Positions 34,958 to 43,444 of a stretch of DNA of 64,000 nt are shown here, in pieces. The position numbers and the translations under genes are program-made. The notes beneath the pieces are model-generated. The model had not been told where the DNA came from and did no database searches. It saw nothing but the letters and a program-made list of their open reading frames with translations. Every line of letters begins with the position of its first letter. Positions within the stretch are counted from its first letter, which is position 1. The DNA is from Halorhodospira halochloris (GTDB lineage: Bacteria; Pseudomonadota; Gammaproteobacteria; Nitrococcales; Halorhodospiraceae). The DNA is taken from contig NZ_AP017372.2 in the NCBI RefSeq assembly GCF_002356555.2, forward strand, positions 930,001-994,000. The letters run 5' to 3'.

Positions 34958-35926
34958 GTGCTCCGCCTAGCACCGCCACTCATTGCCCTGAGCCTCTTGG
35001 CCGTCCTGGCCATAATTGTGGCAGTCGCCATCGGCAGTGTGCCCATTAACCCCGCGCAGTTATGGGCGGTTATTACTGGAGAGGGCGAGCCACTACACCG
35101 GACCCTGATATTCGAATTGCGCGCTCCGCGGGTATTGGCGGCCTTTGCCGTAGGCGGGTTACTGGCAGTGGCCGGTGCCCTGATGCAGGTCCTATTGCGC
35201 AATCCGCTTGCCGACCCCTACGTTTTGGGTCTATCCGGTGGAGCGGCTGTAGGCGCTCTGACCGCGATGCTGGCCGGATTAGGTATGGCCATGGTTTCCG
35301 GTGGGGCGTTTATCGGCGCGCTCTTCTCCACCTTGCTAGTCTTTGGCTTGGCCCATGGGACCGGCAGTTGGACGCCGACGCGGTTGCTGCTCACCGGTGT
35401 GGTTGTGGCCTCAGGTTGGGGGGCGCTGGTTACCTTCATGTTGGCGGTTGGCCCTACCGAACAGCTGCCCGGCATGCTCTACTGGCTGATGGGGGATATG
35501 GCCTATGCCCGCAGCCCCTGGTTGGCCCTCAGTGTGCTGGGCGTGGCGGTGCTCGCCGCGGCTCCGTTGGGGCGGAGTTTGAATGTGCTGGCCCGCGGCC
35601 ACATGCAGGCCCAGGCCTTGGGAGTGGCGGTACGCCCCCTGGAGTGGGGAGTCTACGTGGCGGCTAGTTTGCTTACCGCCGTTGCCGTTACCACCGCCGG
35701 TAGCATCGGTTTTATCGGTCTAGTGGTGCCGCATATGCTGCGCTTGGTGTTGGGTAACGATCAGCGCTTGATCCTGCCCGCAGCAGCACTCGCCGGCGGG
35801 GCGCTGCTAGCCTTGGCAGATGTTCTGGCGCGCACGCTGATCGCCCCGGAGCAGCTGCCGGTAGGGGTTATTACCGCCATGCTGGGGGTGCCGTTATTCC
35901 TGTATCTGCTGCATCGGAGCAAATAG
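34958..35926 (+). CDS. btuC: Cobalamin ABC permease (FecCD family)
   Basis: 322 residues with about ten transmembrane helices. FecCD motifs: TLIFELRAPRVLAAFAVGGLL, GALMQVLLRNPLADPYVLGLS, GAAVGAL, and the C-terminal GSIGFIGLVVPHMLRL followed by LPVGVITAMLGVPLFLYLL. Forms a homodimer with the ATPase encoded next. The start is GTG 34958 with AAGGGT upstream; its stop abuts the ATG of btuD. Substrate follows from the operon (btuB, btuF and riboswitch). Confidence 0.9.
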   Translation: MLRLAPPLIALSLLAVLAIIVAVAIGSVPINPAQLWAVITGEGEPLHRTLIFELRAPRVLAAFAVGGLLAVAGALMQVLLRNPLADPYVLGLSGGAAVGALTAMLAGLGMAMVSGGAFIGALFSTLLVFGLAHGTGSWTPTRLLLTGVVVASGWGALVTFMLAVGPTEQLPGMLYWLMGDMAYARSPWLALSVLGVAVLAAAPLGRSLNVLARGHMQAQALGVAVRPLEWGVYVAASLLTAVAVTTAGSIGFIGLVVPHMLRLVLGNDQRLILPAAALAGGALLALADVLARTLIAPEQLPVGVITAMLGVPLFLYLLHRSK

Positions 35927-36778
35927 ATGAGTATCTGGCAGCAACCCAGTGAAGCGCATACGCCGTGGGGGGGAGCGCCGCACTGCCCGGCCGGGTCGGG
36001 TGCTGATCCGACCGTGCGGCTAAGCTGCAAGGAGCTTATCACCGACATCCCGGAGCGTCCCGACGGTAATCCGCTTAACTTCAGCATCGAGCCTGGCCAA
36101 ATATGGGGCGTGCTAGGCCCTAACGGGGCGGGCAAAAGTACCTTGCTGCATACTCTAGCCGGGTTGCGCAAGGCGCGTCACGGCAGTGTCAAGATAGCCG
36201 AGGTGGATATTCAGCGCTGGCGGCGTAAGCGCTTGGCACAGCGCCTCGGGGTGGTGTTTCAGGAGCGTCAGGACGACTTCCCGGCGACTGTGCTTGAGAC
36301 CGCTTTGATTGGCCGTCATCCCTTTCTGCCGCCATTGAGCATGGAGCGCGGCGATGATGTCAGCGTCGCCCGGCAAGCGCTGGAGCGCCTGGAGCTTGAC
36401 GGACTTGAGCAGCGCTTGGTCAGCACGCTCTCCGGCGGTGAGCGGCAGCGCCTGACTATCGCTACGGTGTTGACGCAAAACCCGCGCCTCTGGCTGGCTG
36501 ACGAGCCAACCAATCACCTGGATCTGCGCCATCAGGTTGCGGTGATGGCCTTGCTCGCCGAACAGGCTGCCAGTGGATGTGGCGTTTTCCTCTGCCTTCA
36601 TGACATTAACCTCGCCGCGCGCTGGTGCTCGCATATCCTGCTGCTCTATCCGGACGGTCGCGCATGTTGGGGAGAGACCCAGAGCATGCTGGAGAAGAGT
36701 GCCCTTGAGCAGCTATATACTCAGCCGCTGGATTCGGCCTGGGTGAATGGCACTAGGGTCTTTGCTCCGGTCGCATAA
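35927..36778 (+). CDS. btuD: Cobalamin ABC transporter ATPase
   Basis: 283 residues. Walker A GPNGAGKST (about 64-72), Q-loop VVFQERQDD, signature LSGGERQRL, Walker B LWLADEPTNHLD and H-loop LHDINLAARW. An N-terminal extension of about 30 residues (QQPSEAHTPWGGAPHCPAG) is longer than in most BtuD/FepC proteins. ATG 35927 is contiguous with the btuC stop, so translation is coupled. Energises BtuC for cobalamin uptake. Confidence 0.88.
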   Translation: MSIWQQPSEAHTPWGGAPHCPAGSGADPTVRLSCKELITDIPERPDGNPLNFSIEPGQIWGVLGPNGAGKSTLLHTLAGLRKARHGSVKIAEVDIQRWRRKRLAQRLGVVFQERQDDFPATVLETALIGRHPFLPPLSMERGDDVSVARQALERLELDGLEQRLVSTLSGGERQRLTIATVLTQNPRLWLADEPTNHLDLRHQVAVMALLAEQAASGCGVFLCLHDINLAARWCSHILLLYPDGRACWGETQSMLEKSALEQLYTQPLDSAWVNGTRVFAPVA

Positions 36779-36891
36779 CAATGCATTCACCTCGATTGCC
36801 GGCAAAGCCGGTGCCGGCTAATGCAAACGTCGGTGGAGGAGTGCGATAATCAGCGGGGAGCCATTTAGCAGGTTTTGAGCAGGACAGATAT

Positions 36892-37218
36892 ATGGACGAG
36901 GCCGAAGCAGCGCAACAGTCGGTGACCGGCGTCGATATCGCAGTGCTCCGCGCTGCTATCGAGCCTCTGGCGCGCACCTATGAGTGGCGCCTGGTGTTAC
37001 TCTTCGGCTCGGTAGCCCGCTCGGGCACGGGGCGGGACCTCGATCTGGCGGTGCTGCCGGCGGCAGTTCCTGATCTCATGACACAGGGGCGGTGGTGCCG
37101 CCGCCTTGAGGAGGTTGTCGGCTACCCGGTGGATTTGCTTGTCATCCACGCCGGAACTTTGCCTTTGGTCCGCTTCCAAGCGCTTCGCGACGGCGTCTGC
37201 TTGTGTGCGACACCATAG
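36892..37218 (+). CDS. MNT-type nucleotidyltransferase (antitoxin-like)
   Basis: 108 residues of the minimal nucleotidyltransferase fold. LLFGSVARSGTGRDLDLAVLP carries the GS...DLD catalytic signature, and YPVDLLVIH the third carboxylate strand. Such MntA proteins AMPylate and neutralise HEPN (HepT) toxins encoded immediately downstream, usually with overlapping frames. An overlapping GTG-started frame does begin here at 37203, but it is cut off by the AAA gene (see next entry). So the antitoxin-like gene is intact and its partner is not. Ribosome site weak (AGGACAG). Confidence 0.75.
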   Translation: MDEAEAAQQSVTGVDIAVLRAAIEPLARTYEWRLVLLFGSVARSGTGRDLDLAVLPAAVPDLMTQGRWCRRLEEVVGYPVDLLVIHAGTLPLVRFQALRDGVCLCATP

Positions 37219-37349
37219 ACTTGGATCGGGTAGCGGCGGCAGTCGGGCCAGCGCTGGAGGTTTATGGCGATTACATAGAGTGGGTCGAGGCCCTGGTGGT
37301 GGAGTGGGCTAGTGACCAAGGCGGAGGGCGATTTGACGGGTGCTGCTAA
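37203..37349 (+). pseudogene. Start of a HEPN-like partner, interrupted by AAA copy 1
   Basis: A frame from GTG 37203 overlaps the MNT stop and reads DTIDLDRVAAAVGPALEVYG then YIEWVEALVVEWAS, helical and compatible with the first helices of a HepT-type HEPN toxin. At about 37319 the sequence becomes that shared by all four AAA copies and the frame closes at 37347. HEPN identity is inferred mainly from position next to MNT. Confidence 0.4.
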
Positions 37350-38907
37350 GAAAAAGCTGCCGATAGGTATTCAAACCTTCGCCGACATGGCTAGCGGTGA
37401 ATACTACTATGTTGATAAGACGGCGCATATTCATCAGCTAGTCGAGGAGGGGCGTTACTTTTTTCTCTCTCGGCCAAGGCGCTTTGGTAAGAGCCTGCTG
37501 ATCGACACCATCAAGTCTCTATTCGAAGGGCGCGAGGAGCTCTTTCGCGGCCTGTATGTTCACGATAGGTGGGACTGGGAGCAAACACACCCGGTGATTC
37601 GGCTGAGCTTTGCCGATGGGGTAGTTACTTGCCGCGAGGAACTCGATGCGCGCATTCGTTACCAACTGCGCCGCAGCCGAGATAATTTACGTTTGCCTGG
37701 CAGCGATGCCGAGGATATACCCGGTGAGTTCGCCGATCTTATAGCCGCTGCCCATGAGCATCACGGCGCCAGGGCGGTGGTGCTAATTGATGAGTACGAC
37801 AAACCCATCCTCGATAACATCACTGCACCGGATCGGGCGCGCGAGTTGCGCGAGGGTTTAAAGAATCTCTACTCGGTATTAAAAGACGCCGACCCTCATT
37901 TGCGTTTTTGCCTGCTCACCGGGGTCTCTAAGTTCAGTAAGGTGAGCCTCTTTTCGGGGTTGAATAACCTTAACGATATTACTCTGGATGCCCCTTACGC
38001 CACCATCTGCGGCTATACTGATAGAGATATCGATACCGTCTTCGCCCCTGAATTACCGGGGCTAGATCGCGAGCAGGTCCGTTACTGGTATAACGGCTAT
38101 CGCTGGGGTGATGAGTGCTGCGATTCTATCTACAATCCTTTCGATATATTGCTCTTGCTACAAAAGCGCCGCTTTGCCCCTTACTGGTTCGAGTCGGCAA
38201 CGCCGACCTTTCTCGTTGATCTGCTCGCCGAGCGCGGTATCTTTACTCCGCGTTTGGAGCAGATGCAGACCGAAGCCGAGCTGCTCAGCCGTTTTGATGT
38301 CGAGCAAATCGCTACCGAGGCCTTGCTGTTCCAGACCGGCTACCTGACAGTCCACCATGTTGAGGAGCCGATGACCGGTTACTGGCTCTACACCCTTGGT
38401 TACCCCAATGTTGAAGTCGAATCCAGTCTCAACCAAGCTTTACTGCCGGCGCTTGGTGTTGACGAGGCGCCGCGACAGCGCCTTGCCCTGTTCAGAATCC
38501 TGCAGGCGGCGGATCTTGAGGCCTTGGCAGATCACCTGAAAGGACTCTACGCCTCACTGCCCCATGATTGGTACCGCAACAACCCCATTGCCCGCTATGA
38601 GGGTCACTACGCCAGCGTATTTTACAGCCACTTTGCCGCCCTGGGGCTGGATATAACCGTCGAAGACTCAAGCAATACTGGCAAGGTCGACATGAGCGTC
38701 GATTTCAACGGCACTATCTATCTGTTCGAGTTCAAGGTCGTCGAACAGATCCCTACAGGCAAGGCTCTGCAGCAGCTCAAGGACAAGGGCTACGCCGCTA
38801 AATACCAAGGCGAGGGCAAACCGATCTACCTTATCGGCGTAGAATTCTCCCGCGAAGAGCGCCAGATTGTTGGCTTTGAGGTGGAAGAAATAGCAAAACC
38901 GGCTTAG
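37333..38907 (+). CDS. AAA-ATPase-like / PD-(D/E)XK protein, copy 1 (blocks a-a-a)
   Basis: 524 residues from TTG 37333, with GGAGGG 4 bp upstream. The same TTG and ribosome site occur in the other copies, so I prefer it to the GTG at 37312. N-terminal AAA-ATPase_like domain (PF09820): unusual Walker A LSRPRRFGKSLLIDTI (about 45-60) and Walker B VVLIDEYDKPI (about 148-158). C-terminal DUF1703 nuclease-like domain: VDMSVDFNGTIYLFEFKVV with the D...ExK signature. Variable block 1 is type a (VTCREELDARIRYQLRRSRD), block 2 type a (LDAPYATICGYTDRDIDTVF), block 3 type a (RLEQMQTEAELL). Unlike copies 2-4 it lacks the TATAAT leader and sits at the cut HEPN frame. Family function unknown. Confidence 0.85.
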   Translation: MTGAAKKKLPIGIQTFADMASGEYYYVDKTAHIHQLVEEGRYFFLSRPRRFGKSLLIDTIKSLFEGREELFRGLYVHDRWDWEQTHPVIRLSFADGVVTCREELDARIRYQLRRSRDNLRLPGSDAEDIPGEFADLIAAAHEHHGARAVVLIDEYDKPILDNITAPDRARELREGLKNLYSVLKDADPHLRFCLLTGVSKFSKVSLFSGLNNLNDITLDAPYATICGYTDRDIDTVFAPELPGLDREQVRYWYNGYRWGDECCDSIYNPFDILLLLQKRRFAPYWFESATPTFLVDLLAERGIFTPRLEQMQTEAELLSRFDVEQIATEALLFQTGYLTVHHVEEPMTGYWLYTLGYPNVEVESSLNQALLPALGVDEAPRQRLALFRILQAADLEALADHLKGLYASLPHDWYRNNPIARYEGHYASVFYSHFAALGLDITVEDSSNTGKVDMSVDFNGTIYLFEFKVVEQIPTGKALQQLKDKGYAAKYQGEGKPIYLIGVEFSREERQIVGFEVEEIAKPA

Positions 38908-38973
38908 GTTGATCGCCCACCCGGAAACAATGGCCCTTGCTCTCAGGAGGGATCGGTCTCATAATCGTTTTTC

Positions 38974-40515
38974 ATGGAGAGAGCTTTAAATAAGCGTTTT
39001 TCGGAGGCCGTAACCTTTTTTCGTGGGCTCTGGCTGCCCGAGCGCGCTACACCGGTGGGCTACGCAGCCCTGATCGACGCATACGATCTGCAGGTCCCTT
39101 GGCCGCGCAAGCTACGGGCAGTGAGTGAGCGTCACAGGGTCTATTCAGAGCATGGTTGGGAGATTCTAACGCCGCGCCACCGCCCTCCTGCGACCTTTGA
39201 GGGCCACCTCGCCTTCGCGCTCAAGCACGAGGGGCTCGATCTCGCTGTGCTGAAGCGGCTCTTTCAGGCGGTCGGACCGCAGCCAATCGCAGAATGGATC
39301 CGTGCCAAGCCAACTGGGTCTTATACGCGGCGTGCCTGGTTTCTGTACGAGTGGTTGCTAGGCGAGCGGTTGCCGCTAAACGACGCTAAGCGCGGGAACT
39401 ACGTCCTAGTGGTAAATCCTGCCATCCAGTGGGCAGGCGAAGGGGTGGCCTCGAAGCGCCATCGAGTTCGCAATAATCTGCCTGGAACTCCGTCGTTTTG
39501 CCCTCTGGTATTCCGCACCGAGGCACTAAAAGCGATGGTAGATCTCGATCTGTCCGCTCGCGCCCGGGAGGTACTAGGTGAAGTGCCCAAGGATATTCTT
39601 TCGCGTACGGCTTCCTTCCTGCTCTTGAAGGACTCGCGGTCGAGCTATGCTATTGAGGGCGAGCGTCCGCCGCAAGACCGTATCCAGCGCTGGGCGCGGG
39701 TGATAGGTGAAGCAGGCCGTCACCCGGTGGATGCAGAGGAGCTTCTTCGCCTGCAAGCCATAGTTATAGGCGATGCTCGGTTTGTGACGCTTGGTCTGCG
39801 CAAAGAGGATGGTTTTGTGGGGGGGCGAGAGCATTCTAGTTTGCGCCCGCTGCCCGAGCACATTAGTGCGCGGCCTGAGGACCTGCCCGATCTGGTCTCC
39901 GGTATGACCGCTTTTGACCAAGAGGCTGCTGGCCAGCTTGACCCGGTGATAGCTGCGGCTGTGCTCGCGTTCGACTTTGTCTATGCGCATCCTTTCGAAG
40001 ATGGCAACGGGCGGATCCATCGCTATCTGATCCACCATGTGCTCGCCGAGCGCGGCTTTAATCCGCCGGGGCTTGTGTTTCCGGTGTCCGCGGTGATGCT
40101 TGAGGAGATCGACCGTTACCGGCAAGTTCTTGAAGATTACTCGCGGCGTCTGCTCCCTGTCATTGAGTGGCGACCGACTGCAGGTGGCAACGTTGAGGTG
40201 CTCAGCGCTAGCGCTGACTTTTACCGTTTTTTCGATGCGACGCCACATGCAGAGTTTCTCTATCACTGTGTCTATCGCACCATCGAGCGCGACCTGCCGG
40301 AGGAAGCGCAGTTCTTGCGCCGTTATGATGCCTTTTGCCAGCGTATCGAGCAGATTGTTGATATGCCTGATGCGACGCTCGATCTGCTCTTCCGCTTTCT
40401 TCAGCAAAACGCTGGGCAACTATCCAAGAGGGCCCGCACCAAAGAGTTCGCGCAGTTGACCGATCCTGAGGTTGCTGCTGTGGAGAAGATATATCTTGAT
40501 CTGTTTGAGGCGTAA
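38974..40515 (+). CDS. Fic-domain protein (probable AMP transferase, class II)
   Basis: 513 residues. The Fic core motif HPFEDGNGRIHRYL (about 339-352) is complete, so nucleotidyl transfer, usually AMPylation of a protein hydroxyl, is expected. An inhibitory-helix motif SYAIEG ([S/T]xxxE[G/N], about 223-228) lies upstream in the same chain, which marks class II Fic proteins that regulate themselves. The N-terminal 200 residues are a family-specific extension with a winged-helix look (FEGHLAFALKHEGLDLAVLKRLF), and the C-terminus is helical. Target unknown. It lies between AAA copy 1 and a ParDE pair, in a stretch of toxin-like genes. ATG 38974; ribosome site poor. Confidence 0.88.
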   Translation: MERALNKRFSEAVTFFRGLWLPERATPVGYAALIDAYDLQVPWPRKLRAVSERHRVYSEHGWEILTPRHRPPATFEGHLAFALKHEGLDLAVLKRLFQAVGPQPIAEWIRAKPTGSYTRRAWFLYEWLLGERLPLNDAKRGNYVLVVNPAIQWAGEGVASKRHRVRNNLPGTPSFCPLVFRTEALKAMVDLDLSARAREVLGEVPKDILSRTASFLLLKDSRSSYAIEGERPPQDRIQRWARVIGEAGRHPVDAEELLRLQAIVIGDARFVTLGLRKEDGFVGGREHSSLRPLPEHISARPEDLPDLVSGMTAFDQEAAGQLDPVIAAAVLAFDFVYAHPFEDGNGRIHRYLIHHVLAERGFNPPGLVFPVSAVMLEEIDRYRQVLEDYSRRLLPVIEWRPTAGGNVEVLSASADFYRFFDATPHAEFLYHCVYRTIERDLPEEAQFLRRYDAFCQRIEQIVDMPDATLDLLFRFLQQNAGQLSKRARTKEFAQLTDPEVAAVEKIYLDLFEA

Positions 40516-40639
40516 GACTCTCTTAGCTGATCCGTTGCTGGTAATGGTATGGGCGCGCTAGGGATGTGTGGGCAAGGATGCTGCCACCCCTGGTTCAGTG
40601 TGATATTGTCATACCTCTACCATGTTAGGAGGAGCAGCC

Positions 40640-40894
40640 ATGAGCATGCACCGGAAAACCATCACGCTGACCGAACAGCAAGACGGCTGGGTGAAAGCCC
40701 AGATTGAAAGCGGCCAGTTTAGCAACGATAGTGAGTACATCCGCGATCTCATCCGAAGGGATCAGCAGGCCAAGGAAAGTCTTGCCATACTCAGGCAAGC
40801 CCTCGCTGAGGGTGAATCAAGCGGGGCACCGAAACCTTTGGATATATCGGCTATTAAGGCGGCTGGCCGTAAGCGGATAAAGGCGCATGGTTAG
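40640..40894 (+). CDS. parD: ParD-family antitoxin
   Basis: 84 residues from ATG 40640, with TTAGGAGGAG upstream; an ATG-like start at 40622 would place the ribosome site inside the gene. Ribbon-helix-helix N-terminus (RKTITLTEQQDGWVKAQIESGQF then SEYIRDLIRRDQQ) and a flexible toxin-binding tail. It binds the operon promoter and ParE. Stop overlaps the parE GTG by one base. Confidence 0.88.
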   Translation: MSMHRKTITLTEQQDGWVKAQIESGQFSNDSEYIRDLIRRDQQAKESLAILRQALAEGESSGAPKPLDISAIKAAGRKRIKAHG

Positions 40895-41190
40895 TGCTTA
40901 AGTTGAACATCACTCCGCAAGCGGAATCAGATCTCATCGGCATTTGGGTGTATACCTGTGAGGAATGGGGAGTTGATCAGGCGGATAATTACCTGGATCG
41001 GCTTGAGGCTGGTATGAAAGGGCTGACTTATCATCCATCACTTGGTGCAAACTACGGCCATGTTCTTTCTGGGTATCGCAGATTGCAGGTCGAGCATCAC
41101 GCTTTATTTTATCAATTGCTTGAATCGGAAGTGCTTGTTGTTCGTGTGCTGCACGAGGACATGGATGCACCGAAAAGGCTGCTGGAATAA
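40894..41190 (+). CDS. parE: ParE-family toxin
   Basis: 98 residues of the RelE/ParE fold: KLNITPQAESDLIGIWVYT opening, YLDRLEAGMKGL helix and the C-terminal SGYRRLQVEHHALFYQL then VLVVRVLHEDMD. ParE toxins poison DNA gyrase. GTG start overlapping the parD stop gives coupled translation. Complete length; the pair should be functional. Confidence 0.9.
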   Translation: MLKLNITPQAESDLIGIWVYTCEEWGVDQADNYLDRLEAGMKGLTYHPSLGANYGHVLSGYRRLQVEHHALFYQLLESEVLVVRVLHEDMDAPKRLLE

Positions 41191-41202
41191 TGGGTGCTAG
41201 CA

Positions 41203-41275
41203 TCGATCTTAGTGGCTTTGCCCTCCCATTAAGCACTGAGAAAGCGGTAATCTCTGCTGCATAACAACTAGTTGG
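41203..41275 (+). repeat. Remnant of the 3' end of the gene at 43683
   Basis: CTCCCATTAAGCACTGAG... through GCATAACAACTAG matches 43860-43911 with few differences. No start or upstream part is present. Confidence 0.8.
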
Positions 41276-41279
41276 GATA

Positions 41280-41315
41280 ATCGAAATCGAAATCGGGATC
41301 GCTATCGGGATCGAA
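41280..41315. repeat. Six ATCGNN hexamers
   Basis: ATCGAA, ATCGAA, ATCGGG, ATCGCT, ATCGGG, ATCGAA in tandem. Simple-sequence tract in the debris zone upstream of AAA copy 2. Confidence 0.8.
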
Positions 41316-41515
41316 GAGATATGGGGCTTGGACACGAGAAACTGGATGCCGCATGGCAGCAATGCTCAGCCGTCTCGGCGGAAGAGGATACCAAGTTCGA
41401 GAGGAACAAGCGGTCTACAGTGTCGATTTCGATCCCGAAGAAAGGAAATCCCAACAAGCGGATCCACTGGACGCTCGTGCCTCGCGCCAGTGATCCTTGT
41501 CGCTCCACCTCTTTA

Positions 41516-41580
41516 TTGTTGGCTTCGAGACAGACCAGATGAACTGATGGCAGACTGTGATTTGACTGCCGCCGGGCTGC
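41516..41580 (+). repeat. Remnant of an AAA-gene 3' end
   Basis: ATTGTTGGCTTCGAG then CAGATGAACTGATGGCAGAC and TGTGATTTGACTGCCGCCGG match the tail and downstream flank of AAA copy 3 (46617-46677). It is preceded by unmatched sequence (41320-41515) in which I see no gene. Confidence 0.8.
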
Positions 41581-41600
41581 AGAGGCGGCGATAGAGGGCG

Positions 41601-41732
41601 AGCCCCTGGGCTTTATATACAAGTGGGCTGACATCAGGGCGGAGCGCGGCCTGACCTTTAAATTTGTGCGGGGAGGGCGCTTTAGAGGTTCCTGCTTGTA
41701 TAATGCAAAATCCATTTTGCGTCCTAGGCGGA
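41601..41732 (+). repeat. Duplicated leader of AAA copy 2
   Basis: From AGCCCCTGGGCTTTATATAC to the ribosome site this is nearly identical to 44949-45081 before copy 3. Its middle (TTTGTGCGGGGAGGG...TTTAGAGGTTCC) resembles the right arm of the palindromic elements. Confidence 0.85.
41699..41720 (+). promoter_or_regulatory. TATAAT box with palindrome, AAA copy 2
   Basis: TATAAT at 41699-41704 is followed directly by the perfect palindrome GCAAAATCCATTTTGC (41705-41720), a site where a repressor could block initiation. No good -35 is visible. The TTG start lies 20 bp further. Confidence 0.55.
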
Positions 41733-41739
41733 GGGTGAT

Positions 41740-43302
41740 TTGCCGGAGACTGCTAAGAAAAAGCTGCCGATAGGTATTCAAACCTTCGCCGATATGGCTA
41801 GCGGTGAATACTACTATGTTGATAAGACGGCGCATATTCATCAGCTAGTCGAGCAGGGGCGTTACTTTTTCCTCTCTCGGCCAAGGCGCTTTGGTAAGAG
41901 CCTGCTGATCGACACCATCAAGTCTCTATTCGAAGGGCGCGAGGAGCTTTTTAGTGGTCTGCATATTCACGATAAGTGGGATTGGCAGCAAACACACCCG
42001 GTGATTCGGCTGAGCTTTGCCGATGGGGTGATGCAGAATCGCTCGCAGCTCGATACCCATATCCTGGAGCTACTTGAGGAGTCCGCCGAGCGGTTGGGTA
42101 TCTCTTGCGACAACTCCTCCATCCACGGCCGGTTTCGTGAGCTGATCCACAAGGCCCACGAGCATCACAGCGCCAGGGCGGTGGTGCTAATTGATGAGTA
42201 CGACAAACCCATCCTCGATAACATCACTGCACCGGATCGGGCCCGCGAGCTGCGCGAGGGTTTAAAGAATCTCTACTCAGTATTAAAAGATGCCGACCCC
42301 CATTTGCGTTTTTGCCTACTTATCGGGGTCTCTAAGTTCAGTAAGGTGAGCCTCTTTTCGGGGTTGAATAACCTTAACGATATTACTCTGGATGCCCCTT
42401 ACGCCACCATCTGCGGCTATACCGATAGAGATATCGATACCGTATTTGCCCCTGAGTTATCAGGGCTAGATCGCGAGCAGATTCGTTACTGGTATAACGG
42501 CTATCGTTGGGGGGATGAGTGCTGCGATTCTATCTACAATCCTTTCGATATATTGCTCTTGCTACAAAAGCGCCGCTTTGCCCCTTACTGGTTCGAGTCG
42601 GCAACGCCCACATTCCTTGTCGAGCTGCTCGTCGAGCGCGGTATCTTTACTCCGCGTTTGGAGCAGATGCAGACCGAAGCCGAGCTGCTCAGCCGTTTTG
42701 ATGTCGAGCAAATCGCTACTGAGGCCTTGCTGTTCCAGACCGGCTACCTGACAGTCCACCATGTCGAGGAGCCGATGACCGGTTACTGGCTCTACACCCT
42801 TGGTTACCCCAATGTTGAAGTCGAATCCAGTCTCAACCAAGCTTTACTGCCGGCGCTTGGTGTTGACGAGGCGCCGCGACAGCGCCTTGCCCTGTTCAGA
42901 ATCCTGCAGGCGGCGGATCTTGAGGCCTTGGCAGATCACCTGAAAGGACTCTACGCCTCATTGCCCCATGATTGGTACCGCAACAACCCCATTGCCCGTT
43001 ATGAGGGCCACTACGCCAGCGTTTTTTACAGCCACTTTGCCGCCCTGGGGCTGGATGTAACCGTCGAAGACTCGAGCAATACTGGCAAGGTCGACATGAG
43101 CGTCGATTTCAACGGCACTATCTATCTGTTCGAGTTCAAGGTCGTCGAGCAGGTACCTACAGGCAAGGCTCTGCAGCAGCTCAAGGACAAGGGCTACGCC
43201 GCAAAATACCGAGGAGAGGGCAAGCCGATTTACCTTATCGGCGTAGAATTCTCCCGCGAAGAGCGCCAGATTGTTGGCTTTGAGGTAGAGCGGATGAGCT
43301 GA
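41740..43302 (+). CDS. AAA-ATPase-like / PD-(D/E)XK protein, copy 2 (blocks b-a-a)
   Basis: 520 residues from TTG 41740 (MPETAKKKLPIG), with GGAGGG upstream. Walker A RPRRFGKS, Walker B VVLIDEYD and the ExK-type end FEFKVV are all intact. Variable block 1 is type b (VMQNRSQLDTHILELLEES, GISCDNSSIHGRF); blocks 2 and 3 are type a and almost identical to copy 1. Outside the blocks it is near-identical to the others at DNA level. It ends VERMS, shorter than copy 1. Downstream is a scrap of ABC ATPase sequence. Confidence 0.87.
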   Translation: MPETAKKKLPIGIQTFADMASGEYYYVDKTAHIHQLVEQGRYFFLSRPRRFGKSLLIDTIKSLFEGREELFSGLHIHDKWDWQQTHPVIRLSFADGVMQNRSQLDTHILELLEESAERLGISCDNSSIHGRFRELIHKAHEHHSARAVVLIDEYDKPILDNITAPDRARELREGLKNLYSVLKDADPHLRFCLLIGVSKFSKVSLFSGLNNLNDITLDAPYATICGYTDRDIDTVFAPELSGLDREQIRYWYNGYRWGDECCDSIYNPFDILLLLQKRRFAPYWFESATPTFLVELLVERGIFTPRLEQMQTEAELLSRFDVEQIATEALLFQTGYLTVHHVEEPMTGYWLYTLGYPNVEVESSLNQALLPALGVDEAPRQRLALFRILQAADLEALADHLKGLYASLPHDWYRNNPIARYEGHYASVFYSHFAALGLDVTVEDSSNTGKVDMSVDFNGTIYLFEFKVVEQVPTGKALQQLKDKGYAAKYRGEGKPIYLIGVEFSREERQIVGFEVERMS

Positions 43303-43412
43303 TGGCAGGCTGGGGGTTGGCTGCCGCCGGAACGCGCGGCTCTTCGGTGGCGAGCAGCAGCTGGTAGCGGTTTCCCGAGCTATTACCAATCGCCCGCATG
43401 TGTTGCGCTAAC
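43303..43412 (+). repeat. Remnant of AAA downstream flank and ABC-ATPase signature
   Basis: TGATGGCAGGCTG...GCCGCCGG matches the flank behind copy 3. From about 43344 GGTGGCGAGCAGCAGC then GGTTTCCCGAGCTATTACCA and GCCCGCATGTGTTG matches the coding DNA for [20 protein letters not shown] in the intact ATPase at 46704, with frame-breaking changes. Confidence 0.75.
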
Positions 43413-43444
43413 GCTGTTATGTAAATAAGAAGCGAGGGAAATAG

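Noticed and set aside
32034-36778. Considering the btu operon as iron-siderophore uptake
   Set aside because: BtuB and BtuF motifs and a complete cobalamin riboswitch make vitamin B12 much more likely.
37312-37332. GTG 37312 as start of AAA copy 1
   Set aside because: Those codons belong to the interrupted HEPN-like frame. All four copies share a TTG preceded by GGAGGG.
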